Position numbers and translations under genes: made by a program. From JAIWNK01 sp964453115 (GTDB lineage: Bacteria; Chloroflexota; Anaerolineae; Anaerolineales; Anaerolineaceae): a stretch of DNA of 64,000 nucleotides. Location: assembly GCA_964453115.1 (NCBI GenBank), contig CAYVRT010000016.1:1-64000 (forward strand), given 5' to 3'. Below are positions 36,316 to 44,500 of this stretch, one piece after another. Position 1 is the stretch's first letter, and each line of letters starts with the position of its first letter. The notes beneath the pieces are model-generated. The model had not been told where the DNA came from. It was given only the letters and a program-made list of their open reading frames with translations, and ran no database searches.

Positions 36316-37590
36316 ATGATCAAAGAGGTGTATGATGTCGTCATCATCGGCAGCGGCCCCGGCGGTCTGGCTGCCGCAATTGCCGCCCGTCAAAACGGGG
36401 CCGAGGATGTGCTGATCATTGAACGCGACCTGGAACCCGGCGGCATTCTATTGCAATGCATTCACAACGGCTTCGGCGTTGAAATCTTCAAACAAGATTT
36501 ACCCGGCCCTAGCTATGCGCAACGCTTCATCAACGAGGCGCGCGGTATCGGCGTGGATTGGTTGATGGATACGATGGTGCTGGATGTAACCCGTGACCGG
36601 CGTATTTTTGCCATGGGCAAACACAGCGGCATGGTTGAAGTGCAAGCCAAAGCCATCGTCCTGGCAATGGGCTGCCGCGAGCGCACCCGCGCCCAAATTC
36701 GCCTGCCGGGCGCCCGCCCCGCCGGGGTTTACACGGCTGGCACAGCGCAGCGCTGGGTCAACGTGGAAGGCTACATGCCCGGAAAACAATTTGTCATCCT
36801 CGGTTCGGGCGATATTGGCATGATTATGGCCCGCCGCCTGACCTTTGAAGGGGCAAAAGTCGAGCGCGTGCTGGAAATTATGCCCTACCTGACCGGCCTG
36901 ACGCGCAACTACGTCCAATGCCTGCTGGATAATAACATTCCCCTGCAATTGCGGCACACGGTCAAGCGCATCATCGGGCGCAAGCGCGTTGAGGCAATCG
37001 AATCTGTCCTGGTGGATGAGCGCTGGCAGCCCGTCCCCGGCAGCGAAGAAATCATCCCCTGCGACACCCTGCTGCTCTCGGTCGGCCTGATCCCCGAAAA
37101 TGAGCTTTCGCGCCAGGCTGGTGTGCAATTGGACCCGGTCACCGGCGGCCCCTTTGTGGATGATGGCTTCCAGACCAGCGTGCCGGGCATCTTCTCGGCT
37201 GGCAATGTCGTTCACGTCTACGACCTGGTAGATTGGGTCACCGAGGCAGGCCGCACGGCTGGCAAGCAAGCTGCCCGCTATGCCCAGGGTCAACACCTGC
37301 CAGAAAACCAGCGCGTGCGCCTGGTGGCCGGCGAAAACGTGCGCTATGTTGTGCCGCACGAACTGAACAGCGCCAGCCTGACAGAAGGCGAAGTGCGCCT
37401 GCAACTGCGCGTTCGGCAGCCGGTTGAGGCCCCGGTTTGGGTTGAGGCACGCTGCGGCGAAAAGCTGATTGCACGCAAGGCCGAGCCTTACGCCCGCCCC
37501 GGCGAAATGGTAACCCTGGTACTATCGCCCAAGCACTACGACGAGGTACAACACGCCCAGGAACTGAGCATTGCAGTAATCAAGAGGTGA
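36316..37590 (+). CDS. FAD/NAD(P)-dependent oxidoreductase (GlpB-like partner)
   Basis: 424 aa two-dinucleotide-domain flavoprotein. The FAD site is VIIGSGPGGLAAAIAARQNG, and a second Gly-rich motif (FVILGSGDIGMIMARRL) binds NAD(P). The GCRERTRAQIRLPGARPAGVYTAG stretch is typical of the partner oxidoreductase next to GlpA-like proteins. It begins 1 base after the previous stop. It probably passes electrons between the GlpA-like subunit and a carrier. Confidence 0.88.
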   Translation: MIKEVYDVVIIGSGPGGLAAAIAARQNGAEDVLIIERDLEPGGILLQCIHNGFGVEIFKQDLPGPSYAQRFINEARGIGVDWLMDTMVLDVTRDRRIFAMGKHSGMVEVQAKAIVLAMGCRERTRAQIRLPGARPAGVYTAGTAQRWVNVEGYMPGKQFVILGSGDIGMIMARRLTFEGAKVERVLEIMPYLTGLTRNYVQCLLDNNIPLQLRHTVKRIIGRKRVEAIESVLVDERWQPVPGSEEIIPCDTLLLSVGLIPENELSRQAGVQLDPVTGGPFVDDGFQTSVPGIFSAGNVVHVYDLVDWVTEAGRTAGKQAARYAQGQHLPENQRVRLVAGENVRYVVPHELNSASLTEGEVRLQLRVRQPVEAPVWVEARCGEKLIARKAEPYARPGEMVTLVLSPKHYDEVQHAQELSIAVIKR

Positions 37591-37594
37591 TGTG

Positions 37595-37981
37595 ATGGAA
37601 GAAATTGAAAAAGTGATTTGTATTACCTGCCCCAAAGGCTGTACGCTGGATGTAACGCGCGCGGGCGAAACAATCGTCAAAGTCACCAATGGCTGCAAGC
37701 GCGGGCATGACTATGTGCGTGCCGAACTGACCGACCCGCGCCGCATGGTTGCAACGACCGTGCGGGTGCGCGGCGGTCTCTACCCCCTGCTGCCAATTGC
37801 CACCTCGGCCCCCTTCCCCAAGCCGCGCATCCCAGAGCTTTTGGCCGAAATCCGTCGCCTGGAAATTGATGCGCCCGTGACGATGGGGCAAATTGTGCTA
37901 TCCAATGCACTGGGAAGCGGCATTGACCTGATTGCAAGTCGCGATATGCAACCCGCAGAACACGCACAACCTGCGGTATAA
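37595..37981 (+). CDS. DUF1667 domain protein
   Basis: 128 aa. Cysteines in ICITCPKGC and TNGCKRGHDY form a candidate Fe-S site, and the following basic domain matches the DUF1667 family that accompanies GlpA/GlpB-like oxidoreductases. An in-frame GTG at 37592 is a possible alternative start, but the ATG at 37595 has better spacing to AGAGG. It completes the redox trio; the partner role (electron transfer or complex assembly) is inferred from context. Confidence 0.82.
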   Translation: MEEIEKVICITCPKGCTLDVTRAGETIVKVTNGCKRGHDYVRAELTDPRRMVATTVRVRGGLYPLLPIATSAPFPKPRIPELLAEIRRLEIDAPVTMGQIVLSNALGSGIDLIASRDMQPAEHAQPAV

Positions 37982-37990
37982 TCCGTGTTC

Positions 37991-38770
37991 ATGCAAACGG
38001 ACCGGCCCTTCTTATCCATCATCATCCCTTGCTATAATGAGCAAAAGAACCTGGAGCGCGGCGTGCTGCAGGAAGTGCAGGCTTACCTGGCAAAGCAGCC
38101 CCACCCCTGGGAAGTCATCATTGTCAACGACGAGTCGAGCGATGAGAGCCGCCGCCTGCTGCAAGCATTCGTTGCGCAACAGCCCGGCTTCTCCCTGTTC
38201 GATATTCCACATGGCGGCAAACCAGCCGCCGTGTGGGCTGGCATTCAGCAAGCACGGGCCGAAATCGTCCTCTTCACCGACATGGATCAATCCACCCCGC
38301 TGAGCGAGATGGAAAAATTGCTACCCCACTATGCCGAGGGCGCCGATGTCGTCATTGGCAGCCGCGGCGGTGGGCGAGAAGGCTTCTCCATCGTCCGCAA
38401 ACTGGGCAGTTTTGTCTTTCGCACCCTGCGCCGAGTGCTGCTGCTGCCCGGCATTCAGGATACCCAATGCGGCTTCAAATCATGCCGGCGCACCGCAGCG
38501 CTGCGCGCTTTTCCACAGTTACAGTTCTTCCGTCAGGAGCAGCGCCCCAAAGGCTGGAAAGTTTCGGCCTACGATGTGGAACTGCTCTACCTGTTTGAGC
38601 AATTCGGCTACCGGATTGTTGAAGTGGAAGTGGAATGGAGCAACCGGGATGAAAGTGACACGAAAGGCGCCCGCGGCGAGCTAAGCCGTTACCTGCGAGA
38701 ATCGGTTGAGATGGGCCGCGAGGTGCTGCGCGTGCTGCGCAACCGCTGGCGCGGCCTTTACCGATCGTGA
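37991..38770 (+). CDS. GT2-family glycosyltransferase (dolichol-phosphate-mannose synthase-like)
   Basis: About 259 aa. The GT-A core begins LSIIIPCYNEQKNL, has the nucleotide-binding VNDESSDES motif and the metal-binding FTDMDQSTP. The later QCGFKSCRRTAA segment is typical of polyprenyl-phosphate glycosyltransferases. No membrane domain follows, so it probably loads a sugar onto a lipid carrier on the cytoplasmic side. It starts 9 bases after the DUF1667 gene (a GTG at 37985 is also in frame). It is convergent with the permease gene. Confidence 0.9.
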   Translation: MQTDRPFLSIIIPCYNEQKNLERGVLQEVQAYLAKQPHPWEVIIVNDESSDESRRLLQAFVAQQPGFSLFDIPHGGKPAAVWAGIQQARAEIVLFTDMDQSTPLSEMEKLLPHYAEGADVVIGSRGGGREGFSIVRKLGSFVFRTLRRVLLLPGIQDTQCGFKSCRRTAALRAFPQLQFFRQEQRPKGWKVSAYDVELLYLFEQFGYRIVEVEVEWSNRDESDTKGARGELSRYLRESVEMGREVLRVLRNRWRGLYRS

Positions 38771-38777
38771 ACGCCCC

Positions 38778-41384
38778 TCATTCCTCCCGCAAGCGCGGCT
38801 CAAACACCCGTTCCAGCGAAAACCCAAGCAGCAAGAAGGCATAGCCCGTAATCATCAACAAAGCCGCCGGTAAGAGCAGCAGGTGATAGGCCCCCTGACT
38901 GAACCCTGTATCCAACCCTTGCAACACCAGCTGCCCCCAGGTTGGCGGTGAGAGGGGGTCATAGAGACCGAGCATCGAAAGCGACGCCTCCAGAAAGACA
39001 TAACTCGGCACCAGCACCACCACCTGCGGGATGATGATTGCACCAAGGCGCGGGATGAGGTAGCGAAAGATCATCCGCCCATCCCCTGCCCCATACGACT
39101 GCGCAGCCTCAAGATAGGGCATCTCCTTAATTTGCAAGAACAGCGAGCGGAAGCTCTTAATTCCCGGCCCAAAAACGCTCAGCAAAACTGTCACCCCCAA
39201 AATGACCCAAAAGCTCTTTGAATAGAGGGTGTAAATCAGCAAACTGACCGGAAAGAAGGGCAGAATCATGTTAATCTCGGTCAGGCGTTGAATCAATTCA
39301 TCCACCCAGCCACCATACCAGGCAGCCACAGCAGCAATAACCAGCGTCGTCAGCGTGGAAAGCCCGGCCGCCAGCAGCCCAAAGGCCAACGCAACCGGCG
39401 TCCCCCATAACAGCGCAAAGCCCACATCCCGGCGCTGCCCATCTGTGCCGGCCACCCCCCACGCCTGCCCATAGAGGACAAAATCGGCGCTCACATCGGA
39501 TTGCGGGTCGAAGACAAAGGCCGTCACCTTTAGCTCATAGCGCCCCTGCATCACCTCGCGCGTCCCCGGCGCAAAGAACAAGCCCTCGCGCACAAAGGTC
39601 GCTTTCAGTCGGCGTTCGAGCCGGTCATCGTTGAACATGTAGTACGAATAGGAAGACGTAATCGAAAAATTACCAATGTTCAATTCACGGCCATCCGGCG
39701 TCACCCAGACCATGCTAACGAGTGGCTTTTGGTCTTCGGGATAGCGGGCAGTGAAGAAAACGATCAGGTCGGTTGGCAGGTCCTGATAGGGATAATCGAA
39801 CGGAAAGGAAAAGGTGATTTGACGGGTATCGCCCGAGACCAGCTTCTCCTGCCGCCCGATGATCGGGTCATCGGCACGAATTTCAACCGATTCTGGCAAG
39901 TCATCCTTGCGGAACCAGTTCACCCAGACCGGCAAGGCATTGACCGGGTTGCGCAGCCAGACGAAATTATCGCCGCGCCAGCGCCGCAACGCATCCTGAT
40001 AGGGCATTTGCACCAGGGTATAAACCGAAACAGCCATCAGGGCCAGAACAATCAACGAACCAGCCAAGACGCCCGGGTGACGCAGCAAAAAACGCACACC
40101 CTCTCTCAGGTGCAGTTGGCGTTGCTTGCGGATTTGCAGCTTGCCCGGCGTTTGTTGCTCAGTCGCCATCAGCGGCGGCAGAGTCAGGCGCGGCAATGGC
40201 GCAGAGCGGCGCAGCAAGGCCCGCAGCCCGGCCTGACGTTTGGGGACGCTCAGGCTGGAGCGCAACCCGCTAATTTTGACGCGCGGATCCACCAGGGCGT
40301 AGAGAATATCGAGCAAGAAAACTGTCACCACCAGCAAATAAGCAAAGGTCACCACCAGCGCCACCAGGAGCCGCACATCAAAGAAGCGCACCGCAATCAT
40401 CATCATTTGCCCCACCCCACCCACATTGAAGACAATTTCCAGCAGCACCACCTCTTGCCACAACCCCACCAGCATCAGCGCGAAACTCGTCAGCACATTC
40501 GGCAGCATGGGACGCAAAATGTAACGTCGCTCGAGGTGTTTGTTTGGCAGGCCTTTTGCCACCCCGGTCTGAACGTATTCCTCACTGGAATTGATCAGGA
40601 AGACCGTCCGCCAGGCATAAATGCTTTGAAAGAATTTGCTGATGAAGATGGCCACAATCGGCGGCAGCATGAAACGGAGGTAGAAGCCAGCATATTGTAG
40701 ATCGGTAATCGGCGGCCAGGTCGTGAACGGTTTCAGATAGAAGTGAAAGCCATACATCAACACCAGCGAAATGACAATGCCATATACCCAGCTCGGTGCA
40801 GCGGCCAGCGGTGCCAGCGCCGAGACGAGGCGATCCTGCCAGGAGCCATGCCGACGTGCCAAACGCAAGGCCAAAAGAATGCTAACCAGGAACAACAGCA
40901 CATTGGCACTGCCAAACACCAGCAAGGTGCGCGGCAGCGCGTCCAAAATGGAGGCGCGCACCGTGATGGCCTGCGAACCCTGCGCCAAGGCATAATAGGA
41001 GCGAGCCATGCCCCAATCCAGCGTCAGGCCCTTCCACAACCACTGCAAACAGCGCAGCAAGAAGGGCCGGTTCAGCCCAGCCGCCTCCTCCATTGCGGCG
41101 CGCGTCTGCTCAATGATTGCCTGACGCTCGACATCGTCCGTCACCTCGCGCAGCCAACCGCCCTGAATCATGGAACCCAGGCTTTCTTCAATGTTGGCGC
41201 GCACCACCGTATCCAGGTAACCGCCCAAATTGGCAACCAGAATGGTGAGGAAAACGCCCACCACCAGAGCAAAGGTGAGGGTCAACAAACGCAGCAAGAC
41301 ATAGACTGCAACACGCTTGAAGTTGCTGAACAAAGGCGGCGGTGCATCGGTTCGGGTTGTTGGGGAAAGTTCAATCTCGCTCAT
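38778..41384 (-). CDS. Fused DppB-DppC oligopeptide-type ABC permease
   Basis: About 868 aa carrying two complete binding-protein-dependent permease units. The first half (about 20-380) is DppB-like, with VLLRLLTLTFALVVGVFLT at the start and an EEYVQTGVAKGLPN loop that stands for the usual EAA motif. The second half (about 420-868) is DppC-like, with an LEAAQSYGAGDGRMIFRYLIPRL coupling motif. Oligopeptide permeases are normally two genes, so this is a fusion. A long periplasmic insert (about 460-600) lies between early helices of the second half. No ATPase or binding protein is adjacent. The start at 41384 follows GAGGTAGAC. Confidence 0.85.
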   Translation of the reverse strand: MSEIELSPTTRTDAPPPLFSNFKRVAVYVLLRLLTLTFALVVGVFLTILVANLGGYLDTVVRANIEESLGSMIQGGWLREVTDDVERQAIIEQTRAAMEEAAGLNRPFLLRCLQWLWKGLTLDWGMARSYYALAQGSQAITVRASILDALPRTLLVFGSANVLLFLVSILLALRLARRHGSWQDRLVSALAPLAAAPSWVYGIVISLVLMYGFHFYLKPFTTWPPITDLQYAGFYLRFMLPPIVAIFISKFFQSIYAWRTVFLINSSEEYVQTGVAKGLPNKHLERRYILRPMLPNVLTSFALMLVGLWQEVVLLEIVFNVGGVGQMMMIAVRFFDVRLLVALVVTFAYLLVVTVFLLDILYALVDPRVKISGLRSSLSVPKRQAGLRALLRRSAPLPRLTLPPLMATEQQTPGKLQIRKQRQLHLREGVRFLLRHPGVLAGSLIVLALMAVSVYTLVQMPYQDALRRWRGDNFVWLRNPVNALPVWVNWFRKDDLPESVEIRADDPIIGRQEKLVSGDTRQITFSFPFDYPYQDLPTDLIVFFTARYPEDQKPLVSMVWVTPDGRELNIGNFSITSSYSYYMFNDDRLERRLKATFVREGLFFAPGTREVMQGRYELKVTAFVFDPQSDVSADFVLYGQAWGVAGTDGQRRDVGFALLWGTPVALAFGLLAAGLSTLTTLVIAAVAAWYGGWVDELIQRLTEINMILPFFPVSLLIYTLYSKSFWVILGVTVLLSVFGPGIKSFRSLFLQIKEMPYLEAAQSYGAGDGRMIFRYLIPRLGAIIIPQVVVLVPSYVFLEASLSMLGLYDPLSPPTWGQLVLQGLDTGFSQGAYHLLLLPAALLMITGYAFLLLGFSLERVFEPRLREE

Positions 41385-41403
41385 GTCTACCTCATCCAAT
41401 ATC

Positions 41404-41439
41404 AAAAAAAAAGTACCTGGCCGCGCTTAGACGGCCAGG
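41404..41439 (-). terminator. Intrinsic terminator at the end of the ABC-F gene
   Basis: On the minus strand CCTGGCCG (41432-41439) pairs with CGGCCAGG (41416-41423) across an 8-base loop that contains the ABC-F stop codon. Nine T residues follow (41404-41412). It lies only about 20 bases ahead of the permease start. Confidence 0.9.
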
Positions 41440-43412
41440 CTTTCCCATTCATGCATCAATTGATCCAAATCCGCCTGCACCTTTGCCACCTGCAGGCCCA
41501 GTGTGCGCGCCTGTTCAAAATTACCGCGCTCTGAAGCCTTTTGCAGCTCAGCATAGAGACGCTGCAAGGCCTGTTCCTGGGTGTGAATGCGCTCCTCCAC
41601 CAGGCTCAGCGACTGGCTGCGGCGGCGCGCTTCCTTGTCGTTGCCGCGCAGCGGCTGACGGTTCTGCACCAAAGTGCGCACCCCCAGCGACTGTCTGCCC
41701 GCCGCCTGACGAATGACAAACTCGCGATAGCGCCCGCGAAAGACGTGTAGCCGGCCAGCGCGCAGTTCCCAAATCTGGGTTGCCAGTTGATCCACCAGAT
41801 AGCGATCATGAGAAACGAGCAAAATGGTACCCGGGAAAGCGTCCAGCACATCTTGCAACGCCTCGCGAGCGGGAATGTCGAGATGATTGGTTGGCTCATC
41901 CAGGACGAGGAAATTGGCGCCTTGCAGTGCCAAAATCGCCAGGGCCAGGCGCGCCCGCTCTCCACCGCTCAGCATCTGAATCTGTTTGAAGACATCCTCG
42001 CCGCGGAACAGATATTGCGCCAGGTAGGCACGCGCCGGCTCATCATCCAGCATCTTATGGGTGCGCAGTTCCTCCAGCACCGTACGCTCGCCATTCAAGG
42101 CATCCTGCGCCTGAGCAAAATAGCCAACGCGGAAGCTCGGGCCGGTTTCAATCTCACCTTCCAGCGGGGCAATCTGCCCGACCAGTGTTTTGAGAAAACT
42201 GGTCTTCCCGCTGCCATTGGGGCCCATCAAGGCCGCACATTCACCGCGCCGCAATTCCAGCACACCGGTGCAGAAGAGCCGATTGCCAGGGTAACCGATG
42301 GTCACCCCATTGGTGCGCAGCGCCACCGCACCGCCATCGGCGCTCGCCTGCAAACGCGGGCGGATGTGCAACGGACGATGGCTGGGCAGTTGCAAAGCAT
42401 TGACGCGCCGGATGACCTCAATCACATCCATCGGACGTTCAGATCGGATCTCCATCTCGATCCATTTTCGGCCACTGCGCATCGCCAGCACACCATATTG
42501 CTCAATGGCGTGAAGTTCGCGCGACACACGCCGCAGCCGCCCCAACGCCTGCGCATGCGTGCTATCGCGCACCCAGTTGCGTTGAATGTAATCTACCTCA
42601 TTCAGCAGGCGGGCCTTCTCTTCTTCAAACATGCGCTGCTGCAAGGCCCAACGCTCCTCGCGCTGCTGCACATAGGCACTGTAATTACCAGAATACTCTT
42701 CCAGGCCAAGGGGCGTCATCTCCCAAATGGTGTTGACAGCATGGTCGAGAAAATAGCGGTCATGGCTAACGATGAGAACGGCCCCCTGCCACTCTTCCAA
42801 AACATGTTCCAACCACTCCACCGCATCCACATCCAGATGGTTGGTTGGCTCATCCAGAATCAGCAGGTCGGGTTTTTCGAGCAGCAGACGGGCCAGCAAA
42901 GCACGCGTCTTCTGCCCGCCGCTCAGGTGATTGAGCGGCATCGTCCAACATTCCTTGCCCAGGCCAAGCCCTTGCAAAGTTTGTTGAATGCGCAGTTCAT
43001 ACTCGTAGCCGCCGGCCTGTTCAAAGCGCTGCTGCAAATCACCATATTCTTGAAGCAATTGTTCCGAAGCAGCCTGCCCCATTTGCTGTGCCAGTTCATC
43101 CAAACGGTCTTGCTGACGCAGCAAATCGGCAAAGACCGTCTCCATTTCCGTATAAACGGTATGCTGACGATCCGCAAAGGCATCCATTGCCTCCTGCCGC
43201 AGATAGCCCAGGCGCCGCCCGCGCGCCAATGCAATTTGGCCGTGAGTAGGGGGATTGATTCCAGCAAGCATCAAGAGCAGCGAGGTTTTGCCAACCCCAT
43301 TCGGGCCAATCAGGCCAATTTTGCTATCATTGGCAATGCTAAGCGTCACGCCCTGAAACAGGTCAAAGGCGCCAAAAGAAAGGCCAAGATTATGGGCTGT
43401 AAGAATAGACAT
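41427..43412 (-). CDS. ABC-F family ATPase (ribosome-associated or resistance type)
   Basis: 661 aa soluble protein with two ABC domains and no membrane segments. Walker A motifs are GPNGVGKTSL (first domain) and GPNGSGKTSF (second). Signatures LSGGQKTRA and LSGGERARL precede LDEPTNHLD Walker B motifs. A charged interdomain linker (RRVSRELHAIEQYG region) and a C-terminal coiled coil (about 600-660) are typical. ABC-F proteins act at the ribosomal E site, in translation control or antibiotic protection; sequence alone does not choose between these. It lies downstream of a 31-codon ORF and a strong terminator (43477-43637), an arrangement known for attenuated ABC-F resistance genes. Confidence 0.93.
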   Translation of the reverse strand: MSILTAHNLGLSFGAFDLFQGVTLSIANDSKIGLIGPNGVGKTSLLLMLAGINPPTHGQIALARGRRLGYLRQEAMDAFADRQHTVYTEMETVFADLLRQQDRLDELAQQMGQAASEQLLQEYGDLQQRFEQAGGYEYELRIQQTLQGLGLGKECWTMPLNHLSGGQKTRALLARLLLEKPDLLILDEPTNHLDVDAVEWLEHVLEEWQGAVLIVSHDRYFLDHAVNTIWEMTPLGLEEYSGNYSAYVQQREERWALQQRMFEEEKARLLNEVDYIQRNWVRDSTHAQALGRLRRVSRELHAIEQYGVLAMRSGRKWIEMEIRSERPMDVIEVIRRVNALQLPSHRPLHIRPRLQASADGGAVALRTNGVTIGYPGNRLFCTGVLELRRGECAALMGPNGSGKTSFLKTLVGQIAPLEGEIETGPSFRVGYFAQAQDALNGERTVLEELRTHKMLDDEPARAYLAQYLFRGEDVFKQIQMLSGGERARLALAILALQGANFLVLDEPTNHLDIPAREALQDVLDAFPGTILLVSHDRYLVDQLATQIWELRAGRLHVFRGRYREFVIRQAAGRQSLGVRTLVQNRQPLRGNDKEARRRSQSLSLVEERIHTQEQALQRLYAELQKASERGNFEQARTLGLQVAKVQADLDQLMHEWESLAV

Positions 43413-43476
43413 TGTTGCACTCCATCATATTGTATCTGAAAATTCATTCCATGCCCGCAGCCTGAGCCAGTTTTTA

Positions 43477-43517
43477 AGAAAGAAAAACGGCCACGAGCTG
43501 GAGAAGCGCCGTGGCCG
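43477..43517 (-). terminator. Strong intrinsic terminator between the short ORF and the ABC-F gene
   Basis: On the minus strand CGGCCACG (43510-43517) pairs perfectly with CGTGGCCG (43488-43495) across a 14-base loop, followed by TTTTTCTTTC. It lies 24 bases after the stop of the 31-codon ORF and about 65 bases before the ABC-F start. It could end a separate small transcript or act as an attenuator for the ATPase gene. Confidence 0.88.
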
Positions 43518-43541
43518 CAAACATTAAAATAAAATGAATGA

Positions 43542-43637
43542 CTACCAGGCACACTCCGACAAGGCAAAGCCCACACCGCTGGCGCGCAGCGTGCGGAAGC
43601 ACTTTGTCTTGGGGAGAATCTTCTGGCTCATTGTCAT
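43542..43637 (-). CDS. 31-residue peptide ORF upstream of ABC-F (leader or small-protein gene)
   Basis: Frame ATG at 43637 (a second ATG at 43631) to TAG at 43542-43544. It encodes a basic N-terminal half (several Lys and Arg), a Gly/Ala-rich middle and a C-terminus SECAW, with cysteines at 13 and 29. A purine-rich AAGGAAGA sits 5-10 bases upstream, and a promoter-like TTGTGT-17-TAAAAT lies just before that, so translation is plausible. The terminator follows 24 bases later. It may be an attenuation leader for the ABC-F gene or a small bioactive peptide. I recognise no homologue. It is too short for ordinary gene callers. Confidence 0.6.
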   Translation of the reverse strand: MTMSQKILPKTKCFRTLRASGVGFALSECAW

Positions 43638-43654
43638 TTCTTCCTTCACACCAA

Positions 43655-43683
43655 ATTTTACCCCGATTTTGTCAGATACACAA
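43655..43683 (-). promoter_or_regulatory. Promoter for the short ORF / ABC-F leader
   Basis: Minus-strand -35 TTGTGT (43678-43683), 17-base spacer, -10 TAAAAT (43655-43660). The expected start point falls a few bases ahead of the short ORF's ribosome-binding site. It is divergent from the gntR promoter. Confidence 0.62.
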
Positions 43684-43703
43684 GGGAATTTCGAGAAAAA
43701 GCC

Positions 43704-43748
43704 TTGACTCTTGCGCAAAACCCACTATAATCGTATACGGTATACGAT
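43704..43748 (+). promoter_or_regulatory. gntR promoter with perfect palindromic operator
   Basis: -35 TTGACT (43704-43709), 16-base spacer, -10 TATAAT (43726-43731). Overlapping the -10 and start point is ATCGTATACGGTATACGAT (43730-43748), two perfect 9-base arms around one G, ending 2 bases before the gntR ATG. The shape matches operators of FCD-type GntR regulators, so negative autoregulation of the following operon is likely. The transcript leader would be very short, and no obvious Shine-Dalgarno is visible. Confidence 0.82.
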
Positions 43749-43750
43749 AT

Positions 43751-44455
43751 ATGACACCTCTAACCCCCTCCCCAACCCCCAATTCCTTGCAGCAATATGC
43801 TTACGACGCCATCAAAGCTGCCATTCTCGACTTCACCTGCCAGCCCGGTTCAGGGCTGGTGGAAGCCGACCTGGCCCGTCAGTTGGGCATGAGCAAAACC
43901 CCGGTGCGCGAGGCGCTTGGCCGACTGGAACGCGAGGGCTTTGTCTTCAAAATCCCCTACACTGGCTACCTGGTGGTTCCCATTTCACAGCACACCATGC
44001 ACGAAATCTTCCAGATTCGCGCCGCTCTCGAAGGCCTTTCGGCGCGCATGGCTGCCGAACGCTTCAGCCCGCGCGCCGCTGCCCTGGCAGTCGAGTTCCT
44101 GGAAGAGCATGCCCGGGCTGCCCGAACGGGCGACATTGTGCGCGCCGCCAAATTCAACCGCCATTTTCATGGCCTGCTGATTGAATGCGCCCAAAACCAG
44201 CACCTGGGCCAAATCCTCTTTAACCTGGATGAACACTTGCAGCGCTACCGCCTGCTGGCTAGTTTTCAAAAAGGCCGGTTGGAAAAATCCATCGCTGAAC
44301 ATCAGCGCATCCTTGCCGCACTGCAAGCCGGCAACCCCGATGAGGCCGAGGCAGCTGCCCGCGCCCACATCCTCGGCGTCGCCGCCGACCTGCGCGACCA
44401 GGACTTTGACACCCTGATTGCCCAGGTAGCGGCCCGCATCGCCCTCCCCGAATGA
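43751..44455 (+). CDS. GntR-family regulator with FCD ligand domain
   Basis: 234 aa. The N-terminal winged helix (about 15-75, with MSKTPVREALGRLEREGFV) binds DNA. The C-terminal all-helical FCD domain (about 90-220) usually senses an organic acid and may hold a metal through conserved His/Asp residues (for example FNRHFHGLL). The ATG at 43751 directly follows its perfect palindrome; longer upstream frames cross the promoter. It is 45 bases upstream of the PLP enzyme, so it probably controls the cobalamin-enzyme operon through 51597 in response to its substrate or a product. Confidence 0.9.
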   Translation: MTPLTPSPTPNSLQQYAYDAIKAAILDFTCQPGSGLVEADLARQLGMSKTPVREALGRLEREGFVFKIPYTGYLVVPISQHTMHEIFQIRAALEGLSARMAAERFSPRAAALAVEFLEEHARAARTGDIVRAAKFNRHFHGLLIECAQNQHLGQILFNLDEHLQRYRLLASFQKGRLEKSIAEHQRILAALQAGNPDEAEAAARAHILGVAADLRDQDFDTLIAQVAARIALPE

Positions 44456-44500
44456 CCCTGCCGCAAGGCAGTCAGACCCTTAGACTGAAGGAGATTTTCC

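Noticed and set aside
41787..43439. 550-codon plus-strand frame opposite the ABC-F gene
   Set aside because: The ABC-F motifs on the minus strand are unambiguous, and the plus frame would be antisense to them.
43538..43750. Extension of gntR upstream to an ATG at 43538
   Set aside because: It would run through the gntR promoter, the perfect operator and the antisense strand of the short ORF; the ATG at 43751 fits the family start.
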